A stretch of 64,000 nucleotides of DNA from Waddliaceae bacterium (GTDB taxonomy: Bacteria; Chlamydiota; Chlamydiia; Chlamydiales; JABHNK01): contig JABHNK010000055.1 in NCBI GenBank assembly GCA_018694295.1, positions 1 to 64,000 on the forward strand. The letters run 5' to 3'. Under the pieces are notes generated by a model. It was given only the letters and a program-made list of their open reading frames with translations. It did not search any database and had not been told where the DNA came from. This document shows, piece after piece, positions 34,258 to 41,147 of the stretch. The position numbers and the translations under genes are program-made. Each line of letters opens with the position of its first letter. The stretch's first letter is position 1.

Positions 34258-34743
34258 TCAGAGTTCGGGGTTCGGAGTTTGGATAGCGGCGACAAGCTCG
34301 TCATATGTTGGCATGCCTTCGATGAAGGTATATTTGTCGAGGGTGTTGTTGTACCATCCAGTGCGGAGTTCTGTATCGTTTGCTACGGCGACGAAGCATG
34401 CCTTCATATAGTGATTATATCCTGTGACCTGGCTTATCACTTTTTCTGTTATCTTCACGGCCTTACATTCTACGACGAGTAGAGGATATAAGTTGTATGA
34501 GGGGTGTATGCCTTTGGCGAAGGCGACGATATCAACGCGGCGGTCGGGAAGAGAGCCTTTGATGTCGGTGAGGTGTGGCATATCGCGAAGGCTTTTTTCG
34601 ACGGAGATAAGTTCTTTTGGGAAGCCTTTATCTTCGATCATCATAGCAACGAGTTTTTGTCGTATTATCTCTTCTGGTAGCGCCGCCACCCATTCGTTTC
34701 TAATGATGTCATATATCTGCTGTTCATTGGAGTCGGAATTCAT
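34258..34743 (-). CDS. HsdR N-terminal-like PD-(D/E)XK domain protein
   Basis: 161 residues resembling the type I restriction enzyme R-subunit N-terminal domain as a stand-alone. It has QQIYDIIRNEWVAALPEEII, an RRVDIVAF strand with the metal Asp, then LLVVECKAVKI giving the ExK motif. A later QVTGYNHYMK helix fits the Q-x-x-x-Y element of this nuclease fold. The start at 34743 shares a base with the preceding stop (TGATG); an upstream ATG lacks that logic. The last residues NPEL-stop are coded by GTTCGG heptamers next to repeat A. The substrate is unknown. Confidence 0.82.
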   Translation of the reverse strand: MNSDSNEQQIYDIIRNEWVAALPEEIIRQKLVAMMIEDKGFPKELISVEKSLRDMPHLTDIKGSLPDRRVDIVAFAKGIHPSYNLYPLLVVECKAVKITEKVISQVTGYNHYMKACFVAVANDTELRTGWYNNTLDKYTFIEGMPTYDELVAAIQTPNPEL

Positions 34744-35279
34744 CACAATACCCAATATATCATTGCTGCTCCTACGCAAGCTCCTACGAGGAAGGCTAGC
34801 ATGCTTCTCAAGAAACCTCCGCGGCGTATCGTCGGCGCTCTGGGGAATGTCACAACTTTGACAGTACGGGCGTCGGCATCGACGAGGAGCACACCGTCGA
34901 AAGGTGCGCTGTGGTAATATTCCATCATCTGTCTTCTTGTGCTGCTATAGAATGGGCTGCTGGCATATGTGCCCGTCTTGGCTTCTACGACGTATATGCT
35001 TTTCTTTTTGCGTGCTATAGCGTCGGGGCGCACCTGGTATGTTACGTCTTTGCCGTCGACATACATAGTCATCGACAGTGGTTTTTGCACTCCCGTAACG
35101 TCATAGCCGTACGACCTTAGTATACTATCGATACGTTTTTCAGCTTTTATTCCCCAGCGCATGCGGCGTACGCGTCGCCATTGTTCCCACCAGCGTATAA
35201 GCTTATAAAATATTATTCCGCCGACGATACCGACGACGACGGTAATACCAATTCCGAATAAAAAAATATATGGTGGCAC
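34743..35279 (-). CDS. membrane-anchored PD-(D/E)XK-like nuclease-fold protein
   Basis: 178 residues. An N-terminal membrane segment (about 4-27) is followed by a basic stretch (RWWEQWRRVRRMRWG). Then comes a nuclease-like core (GIKAEKRIDSILRSYGYDV, YQVRPDAIARKKKSIYVVEAKTG with Asp and ExK) and a C-terminal membrane segment (about 157-177). This resembles NERD or restriction-like domains tethered to the membrane. It is coupled to the HsdR-N-like gene and begins 1 bp after hpf's stop, so all three could share a transcript. Function is unknown; turnover of imported DNA or defence are guesses. Confidence 0.75.
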   Translation of the reverse strand: MPPYIFLFGIGITVVVGIVGGIIFYKLIRWWEQWRRVRRMRWGIKAEKRIDSILRSYGYDVTGVQKPLSMTMYVDGKDVTYQVRPDAIARKKKSIYVVEAKTGTYASSPFYSSTRRQMMEYYHSAPFDGVLLVDADARTVKVVTFPRAPTIRRGGFLRSMLAFLVGACVGAAMIYWVL

Positions 35280-35280
35280 G

Positions 35281-35904
35281 TTATTCTATCTCGATGACGC
35301 CATAGTCTTCATCGACACGACGGTATATGACTTTTAGTTTATTGCTTTCTTCGTCTCTGAAAATTTTAAACATATCTTCTGAGAGTTCCATCTTCATCAT
35401 AGCTTCGTCGATAGAGAGTGATTTCAGAAGACGCTTTTCTTTTTTAACGATCTTATGCTGTGAGAATTCACTGGCAAGGCGGCTATATGTCTCTGCTTCG
35501 ATGGCGTCGTTGATATCATCGACGTCTTCATCGTGGGGGCGTATCACGTTAACGTTCATATCGATAGCCGATAATGCTTTTGTCTGGTGGTGATGTAGGC
35601 GGTCTTTGTATTTGCGAAGTTTCGTCTGTAGCCTATCTATAGCTTTGTCGACGGAGACATACATATCGTTACTGACGGCGTTGACCTTTATTTTTACATG
35701 TCCTGCTTTTAGCACGATGTCGACGCGGTGTTCGAGTTTCTGTATGTCCATGGTGATAACGACGTCAATGAGATTCTTGCTAAAGCGTTCTATCTTAGCG
35801 ATTTTATCTTTGGCATATTCTTTCATGGCGTCGGTTACATGAACATGTCGTCCTGTTATTGTGATTTTATATTCTTCGCTTGGTGGTGTTGTTTTTTTGT
35901 TCAT
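35281..35904 (-). CDS. hpf: ribosome hibernation-promoting factor, long form
   Basis: Binds ribosomes in slow growth and pairs them as 100S dimers. The N-terminal S30AE domain is clear: YKITITGRHVHVTDAMKEYA, then KLEHRVDIVLKAGHVKIKV and AIDRLQTKLRKYKDRLHHH. A linker is followed by the C-terminal dimerisation domain (about 150-205), with KFRDEE-like IFRDEESNKLKVIYRRVDED. At 207 aa it is a long form. The gap 35905-36013 separates it from the Hpt gene. Confidence 0.95.
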   Translation of the reverse strand: MNKKTTPPSEEYKITITGRHVHVTDAMKEYAKDKIAKIERFSKNLIDVVITMDIQKLEHRVDIVLKAGHVKIKVNAVSNDMYVSVDKAIDRLQTKLRKYKDRLHHHQTKALSAIDMNVNVIRPHDEDVDDINDAIEAETYSRLASEFSQHKIVKKEKRLLKSLSIDEAMMKMELSEDMFKIFRDEESNKLKVIYRRVDEDYGVIEIE

Positions 35905-36013
35905 AAAATGCCTCTCGATTAGATTTTTGAATTATTGACTGCATGCTACCATATCATCGCCGATGATTTCCAGCAAAAACACAGTATTTGAGATTACTAC
36001 CCCTGTTTGCGAC

Positions 36014-36358
36014 CTATGGAGAAGGGTTATCTGTCAGCCACAGCTTAATTTCTTCGACGAGCTGTTCCACATTTTTTTCAAGGGAAGCAAAAGTATCAGC
36101 CGCCTTTTCCAGAGTGTCTTCTCTTGCCATCGTCACCAGCTCCTGTGCCAGGATAAAAGGCTCGCCGGTGGTGATATTACCGACCATACCTTTAAAGGTG
36201 TGGGACGTCGTTTCTACAAGATGCACGTCGTTGTTTTGCACGGCATCTCTTATTGCATCGAATGGTTCCTTATATGTCGTGAGGAAAAGCTCAAGGATCT
36301 CCCTGATGAACTCTTCTTCTCCGCCGGAGATCTCTTTAAGTGCTTCATGGTCTATCAT
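36014..36358 (-). CDS. stand-alone Hpt phosphotransfer protein
   Basis: 114 residues forming one four-helix Hpt domain. The phospho-accepting histidine is in SHTFKGMVGNI (HxxKG motif, about residue 53). The start overlaps the stop of the hybrid kinase as ATGA, so the two are made together, as a split BarA/TorS-type relay: kinase receiver to Hpt to an unlinked receiver. The two single-domain receivers at 61.4-62.5 kb or the one at 58.5 kb are possible final acceptors. Confidence 0.92.
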   Translation of the reverse strand: MIDHEALKEISGGEEEFIREILELFLTTYKEPFDAIRDAVQNNDVHLVETTSHTFKGMVGNITTGEPFILAQELVTMAREDTLEKAADTFASLEKNVEQLVEEIKLWLTDNPSP

Positions 36359-38604
36359 GTTTGCGCATCCTCTTTCGTTGAGTCCACTTTATCTTTTAGC
36401 GCCCATTTTTTCATCACCTGCCACAGTGTATCGAGTTTCACTGGTTTAACGAGATAGTCATTCATTCCGGAGGCCAAGCATTTTTCTCGCTCGCCTTTCA
36501 AGACGTGCCCTGTTAGAGCGACGATAACCGCGGGTTTTCCTTCAGAAGACTTTTCATACTCGCGAATATTCTGCGACGTTTGATATCCGTCCATTTCAGG
36601 CATCTGGCAGTCCATAAAGATCACATCGAAATGCTTCTGTTTTATCAGCTCGAGGGTTTTTGCTCCGCTCCCACATTCGACGACATCGCAGTTAACGATT
36701 TTTCTTAGCATCTTCGCAACGATTTTGCTGTTGAACGCGCTATCATCGACGACGAGTACGCCTTCCATCTTCGTCGAGACGACAGAGAATTCGGCTTTCT
36801 CTTCGTCTTCTTCTGCTACGACGACGCCTTTGTCTTCCTCAGCGATTTTGAATGGAAGCGCCAGTGTGAATGTGGAACCTTCGCCCTCTTTGCTCTTAAC
36901 GGTGATGCCGCCGCCCATCGCCTGTGCTAGCTTCTGGCAAAGATGGAGTCCGAGGCCTAGGCCCCTCTCTGTGGTCTTTTTGTTATTCTCACTGTGGAAG
37001 AACCTGTCGAATATCTTAGGAAGGTCTTCTTTTGAAATCCCTGCTCCGGTATCACTGACGGCGATACTATAATTATAATGTTTATTAACTTTCTCGGCGA
37101 CGACGTTGATTTCCACCTTGCCATCCTCGATGAAGAACTCAGCGTTTTTGATGATACCCGAAAGGATCTGACGGATACGCGACTCATCGCCGAGCACCGT
37201 ATGTGGTATGTGCATCTCATAATGGCTGTCAAACGACACTTTCTTTTTACGCGTCGTTAGCACCGTTGTAGACAATAAATTCTTAATCATTTCCTCAAGG
37301 TTGAAATAGTCTATTGCCAATTCAACTTGTTCTGTTTCTATGTTGGCGATATCAAAGACATCATTGGCGACGCCAAGCAGCGACTCAGCAGAACGCATTA
37401 TTTGTTGTACTTCTTTCTTTTGTTCTTCGTCTATTGTGCTTTCCAACAACAGCTCGACATTACCGACGATACTCGTCAGTGGAATGCGCATTTTATAGCT
37501 TATGGTATCAAAGAATTCATTCCCTGCTAGCACTATCTTCTCGTTCTCTTTCTGAAGTTTCTCAACATTTCCTTTATGCACGAGCATCTCATCTACGGCG
37601 ACCTTACTCTTTGATGCTTCGTGCCACATAGAGAACGCATATGCCAAGGTTAAGATTATGCTGATGAATAAAACTACGAAAGCAAGAATGCCATAACTCA
37701 AGACATAATATCCATCTTCGGCGACACATGTTATCTGCCAGGAACGCGCCCCTATTGTACGGACGTCGACATACGTCATTTTTTTCTCATCGGAGATTTT
37801 TATTGAACTATATAGATGCTGTGGGTTGTCGGATTCTGTGACATCCGCTATCGCTATCTCCAGATGGTTGCTTTTTATCGACTTAATATTATAGATGAGG
37901 TCTGCAGAGCGGAAGAACCCTAGCAGAAAGCCCTGGATGGCTTCGCGACGATCACGCGCCATACCAAAAACCCTGCCCTGCTTGTATACAGGAAGGTATG
38001 CCAAGAAGCCTTGTTGTTTATCATTTTTGTAGACGATGTCGATAGGAGCGCTGATAATAGCACGATTCTCATCAGCAGTTTTTTGCATTATCATCATACG
38101 CTCCTTATCGGAGGCTATATCGAAGCCGACAGCTGCCTCGTGTCCTTTCAAAGGCTCTATAAAATAAATGGGGTAATATTCGTCCTGATCAGCGACGGGT
38201 ATCGAGCGTCCGTCAGCTTCTTTTACTACGATGGAAAATCCTGGAGAAAGTTCTCGCGCTTTTTTCTCAAACTGAACGCGTTGCTCTCGTAAAACTCGTG
38301 GCGCCCACTCTACTGCCAATAATACAGGCTGAACTCCTAGAGCTTTATATGCAAAATCGATGAACTTTTTATGATCTACCTCATATATAGAATCAAAATC
38401 GCTGAAGAACGCCGTCGTTCTCTTAAAGAAAATAAGCTCTTCGTTGATCTTATTTTCGATAAGGGTCGCTGTTTTTTCCGACGCGTCCCCAAAGCGTTGA
38501 GTAACACCTCGTTGTCCTGTCATTCCTAGCAGGTAAAAAATTGCGCCCGAAAATATCAAGCCAAAGAACAGAACAACAACTATATTTTTTTTTCTATTTT
38601 CCAT
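36355..38604 (-). CDS. CHASE-domain hybrid histidine kinase with Tyr in place of the H-box His
   Basis: Two membrane segments (about 8-28 and 303-326) enclose a periplasmic CHASE domain (LLAVEWAPRVLREQRVQFE). The dimerisation region reads TISYKMRIPLTSIVGN: the position normally His (SHExRTPL) is Tyr, so autophosphorylation there is unlikely. The ATPase domain is good (GDESRIRQILSGIIKNA, SDTGAGIS, GLGLGLHLCQKLA) and the receiver is complete (VVDDSAFNSK, FMDCQMPEMDG, KPVKL). ATG 38604 is chosen; a GTG at 38610 sits on the ribosome site. It ends the surface-fibre operon and couples to Hpt. Confidence 0.92.
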   Translation of the reverse strand: MENRKKNIVVVLFFGLIFSGAIFYLLGMTGQRGVTQRFGDASEKTATLIENKINEELIFFKRTTAFFSDFDSIYEVDHKKFIDFAYKALGVQPVLLAVEWAPRVLREQRVQFEKKARELSPGFSIVVKEADGRSIPVADQDEYYPIYFIEPLKGHEAAVGFDIASDKERMMIMQKTADENRAIISAPIDIVYKNDKQQGFLAYLPVYKQGRVFGMARDRREAIQGFLLGFFRSADLIYNIKSIKSNHLEIAIADVTESDNPQHLYSSIKISDEKKMTYVDVRTIGARSWQITCVAEDGYYVLSYGILAFVVLFISIILTLAYAFSMWHEASKSKVAVDEMLVHKGNVEKLQKENEKIVLAGNEFFDTISYKMRIPLTSIVGNVELLLESTIDEEQKKEVQQIMRSAESLLGVANDVFDIANIETEQVELAIDYFNLEEMIKNLLSTTVLTTRKKKVSFDSHYEMHIPHTVLGDESRIRQILSGIIKNAEFFIEDGKVEINVVAEKVNKHYNYSIAVSDTGAGISKEDLPKIFDRFFHSENNKKTTERGLGLGLHLCQKLAQAMGGGITVKSKEGEGSTFTLALPFKIAEEDKGVVVAEEDEEKAEFSVVSTKMEGVLVVDDSAFNSKIVAKMLRKIVNCDVVECGSGAKTLELIKQKHFDVIFMDCQMPEMDGYQTSQNIREYEKSSEGKPAVIVALTGHVLKGEREKCLASGMNDYLVKPVKLDTLWQVMKKWALKDKVDSTKEDAQT

Positions 38605-38647
38605 TTTCACTTCTCTTTATTTAATTTTACATTTTTCTATTATAAAC

Positions 38648-39157
38648 TTACTGGTCAACAAGCTCTATATTCATCTCGATATCTCCCTGCAGCGCTGTTG
38701 CTCCGAGGCCAACATGCAATCGATACTGTATCGTATTATTTTTATAATACGCCTGTGAAATATCATCTACTAATGTTACAGGAGTCGTTGAAATCGTATG
38801 CCATCCTAAAGATGTCGCTTCTCCCTGTCCTTGGCCATCGACAGTAAAAGCCGCTTCAAGATATATATATGAATCCTGAATAGGCTGTGCGATGCTCGCC
38901 ACGATCTTTTTATTGCTCTCATTAGACACGAAACTAAATGTCGTATCACCCTCTCCAATAATATCTTCATCAACGGGCTCTGTCGGCAACGTATTAAACT
39001 CCATGAGCACCGTTGGAAATTCAAGGCGCAATATTGCTAAAGAGGGAACCGATATTGTAATAGTATGCGTTACTTCTCTGTCCTTTGGCGCTGCTTCCAA
39101 GGAAACCATAAAAACCATAAGAAGAAAAAGCAGTAAGCGCCCGCATTTTTTTTTCAT
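38648..39157 (-). CDS. exported beta-rich protein, putative fibre subunit 3 (169 aa)
   Basis: Signal peptide residues 1-about 22 (LLLFLLMVFMVSLEA). The mature protein is nearly all predicted beta strand (HTITISVPSLAILRLEFP, NTIQYRLHVGLG) and ends ...GDIEMNIELVDQ, alternating hydrophobic residues as in pilin-like donor or acceptor strands. There is no cysteine pair in the mature part. It resembles the 174-aa neighbour in general plan. Position as last of five operon genes suggests a surface subunit or tip. No family recognised; the subunit role is inferred from context. Confidence 0.8.
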   Translation of the reverse strand: MKKKCGRLLLFLLMVFMVSLEAAPKDREVTHTITISVPSLAILRLEFPTVLMEFNTLPTEPVDEDIIGEGDTTFSFVSNESNKKIVASIAQPIQDSYIYLEAAFTVDGQGQGEATSLGWHTISTTPVTLVDDISQAYYKNNTIQYRLHVGLGATALQGDIEMNIELVDQ

Positions 39158-39216
39158 ATTTTCTATGCCTTGTTTTTGGCTATCATACGCACTATTTTTT
39201 CTCTACAATATTTGTC

Positions 39217-39741
39217 TTACTCAGCCGATATAGTATACGTTACTATTACACTTGGTATTGATGTAGCGCTAAGGTCTGCCGTTGCGGGGTCATAACCGAA
39301 TTGATAGGTTAGCGTCGATGCGAATACTGCTCCATTATTAATACTCGTCACAAGGTTTAATGGCGTAATAGACAATATTTTTTCTCCCTGAGAAGATGGT
39401 GATGGAGAGCCCTTAACGGTTCCATCTGTATCCATTGTTGCGCTAAGCGTCGTTCCTACCGGCATATTAGCACTAAGTTCTGCGGTAATTTTAGCCGTTC
39501 CTGGCTGCCCCATAAGAAAGAAATTGTAATTGGTAGTATCGTCCGACACTGACACTGCCGATCCTCCTCCTGCTATATCAAGTTCGCTAGAAATATCGAG
39601 TGTAACGGACCCTCCTTCTATAGTAAACAGCAACAATTGTGGGATAGTAAAGTTAATGGTTTGCGTTTCGGCGTATAGTGTTGATATTATAATGACAAAA
39701 CCAACACTTGCTAGCGTTACAATTTTTTTCATAACCTTCAT
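39217..39741 (-). CDS. exported beta-rich protein, putative fibre subunit 2 (174 aa)
   Basis: Signal peptide residues 1-about 25 (ASVGFVIIISTLYAE). The mature part opens TQTINFTIPQLLLFTIEGGS and continues as Ser/Thr/Gly-rich strands, ending VIVTYTISAE. The T-x-T-I-x-F/V pattern after the signal is shared with the 169-aa protein (THTITISVPSL), so the two are probably paralogues. AAGGAA in the last codons of the chaperone-like gene serves as its ribosome site, 2 bp away, suggesting tight coupling. Major subunit is a reasonable but unproven guess. Confidence 0.8.
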   Translation of the reverse strand: MKVMKKIVTLASVGFVIIISTLYAETQTINFTIPQLLLFTIEGGSVTLDISSELDIAGGGSAVSVSDDTTNYNFFLMGQPGTAKITAELSANMPVGTTLSATMDTDGTVKGSPSPSSQGEKILSITPLNLVTSINNGAVFASTLTYQFGYDPATADLSATSIPSVIVTYTISAE

Positions 39742-39743
39742 AG

Positions 39744-40577
39744 TTATTTTCCTTGATTCTTAATTGTTTCCATCTTATCTTCAGATCCTGGGACAGTAAG
39801 ATCATACTGTGCCGCCAAAATGTCATCTTCGCCCTCGAGGAAAAGAAGTATTTGATATTCTCCTTGCGGTGTTTCTTTAGGTATCGTGTATACAAGTTCT
39901 ATCGACTCATCAGGAAAGATTCTTCTTTCTCGGCCTTTCTCGTCGATGATTTTTTCTCCTGTAGAAGAGAACATCTGAAAAGACGCTGGAGCCTTGAAAA
40001 CCTTTGAGCCTTTATTATTTACTGCTATCTTAATTAACAGCTCTTCCTCTGAATCTACAATTTTCTTGTCGCCGATTTCAATAATGGCTTCACCAGTACC
40101 TCTAATTGTCGCTATCACTCTTATCGCATATCGTATTACAGGGGTTATGCTAAAACCTTTGTTGGTAGTGATAATATTTTCTGTCACAGGCTCGACCATA
40201 GCCACACACCAATAAGTTCCAAACAAAGAGTTATCTCTTGGTACGTCGACGCTATATAATATTTTCTTCGACTCCTCAGGCTGCAATGTTACGAACTCCG
40301 GAGATTCTAATGTGATCCAGTTAGCGTTAGAACGTGGTGCGCTACCTGGAGGACCGCTAAACGTCGACAATCCGCTGTCATGAAAATCATTAAGATAGAT
40401 TTTAAAGCCGGCACTTTTGTCACCTTTATTAGACACCGTTATAGAACCATAGCTTTTAGTGCCGATATCTACCGAATAATCGTGTGTTAAAACGCCGTCT
40501 ATTACAATGTCTCCATACAAATTTCCTAATAAGCATGATGCCATTGTCATAAAAGCAAATACTATTTTTTTATTCAT
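39744..40577 (-). CDS. Ig-like periplasmic chaperone-like protein (277 aa)
   Basis: Signal peptide residues 1-about 22. Two Ig-like beta domains follow: about 23-150 (YGSITVSNKGDKSAGFKIYL, WITLESPEFVTLQPEESKKI, GTYWCVAMVEP) and about 150-260 (AVNNKGSKVFKAPASFQMF, IPKETPQGEYQILLFL). The W-I-x-L...L-x-P-x-E-S-K pattern is that of pilus chaperones and of related bacterial Ig proteins in which a strand is capped before export. The PapD Arg/Lys carboxylate clamp cannot be placed by eye. GGAG precedes the ATG. It sits between putative subunits, as chaperones do in fimbrial operons. Confidence 0.78.
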   Translation of the reverse strand: MNKKIVFAFMTMASCLLGNLYGDIVIDGVLTHDYSVDIGTKSYGSITVSNKGDKSAGFKIYLNDFHDSGLSTFSGPPGSAPRSNANWITLESPEFVTLQPEESKKILYSVDVPRDNSLFGTYWCVAMVEPVTENIITTNKGFSITPVIRYAIRVIATIRGTGEAIIEIGDKKIVDSEEELLIKIAVNNKGSKVFKAPASFQMFSSTGEKIIDEKGRERRIFPDESIELVYTIPKETPQGEYQILLFLEGEDDILAAQYDLTVPGSEDKMETIKNQGK

Positions 40578-40604
40578 TTGTCTCCTTCTCTCTTTCTAAA
40601 AAGC

Positions 40605-41108
40605 CTATCTTTTTTTTACTTTATTAATAACATTAAGGCTATAAGTTCCTGGCAAGGTATTTTCTGACCACCCTTCAAGCTTATATTGCCCATAAACATC
40701 AGCAGCATCTATCTTTGCCGTGCCATAAAAAAAATCGCCTTCATTCTTTTCGATTACAGTATACGACAAGCCTCCTGACAAACCTGCTTGCCCATCATCA
40801 ATACGTTTAACAGACAATATAAATCCTTCAGGCAAGTCATCTCTTTGAAGAACGGTAACCTTCCATGCTTTTTTATTTGCCCCTGAAATACTCAAACTTA
40901 GATCCGCATCATTTTCGAAAACAGATGTAAATCCAACATCCATATCAAAGTCTGCTTGCGAGAGTGTCAAAATCCAACTTGTCCCTGACCCTGACATTGT
41001 AAGGGCCCCTTCAGCAGTTGCCGATGCCAAACAAAAAAACATATACAATAAAAAAACACAACCTTTCTGTATCATCCTAAACTTTAATTTCACTTTATAC
41101 ATATTCAT
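40605..41108 (-). CDS. exported beta-rich protein, putative fibre subunit 1 (about 167 aa)
   Basis: A clear signal peptide (IQKGCVFLLYMFFCLASATA) is followed by GALTMSGSGTSWILTLSQADF and beta-rich sequence ending TLPGTYSLNVINKVKKR. The start is uncertain: GTG 41138, ATG 41108, ATG 41102 and ATG 41075 are all in frame, and none has an ideal ribosome site; ATG 41075 would give the neatest signal peptide. It is the first small gene after the usher-like gene. No family recognised; a minor subunit or adaptor is possible. Confidence 0.75.
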   Translation of the reverse strand: MNMYKVKLKFRMIQKGCVFLLYMFFCLASATAEGALTMSGSGTSWILTLSQADFDMDVGFTSVFENDADLSLSISGANKKAWKVTVLQRDDLPEGFILSVKRIDDGQAGLSGGLSYTVIEKNEGDFFYGTAKIDAADVYGQYKLEGWSENTLPGTYSLNVINKVKKR

Positions 41109-41147
41109 ATATATATTCAAATTTATTATTTTATACACCTTTCTATA

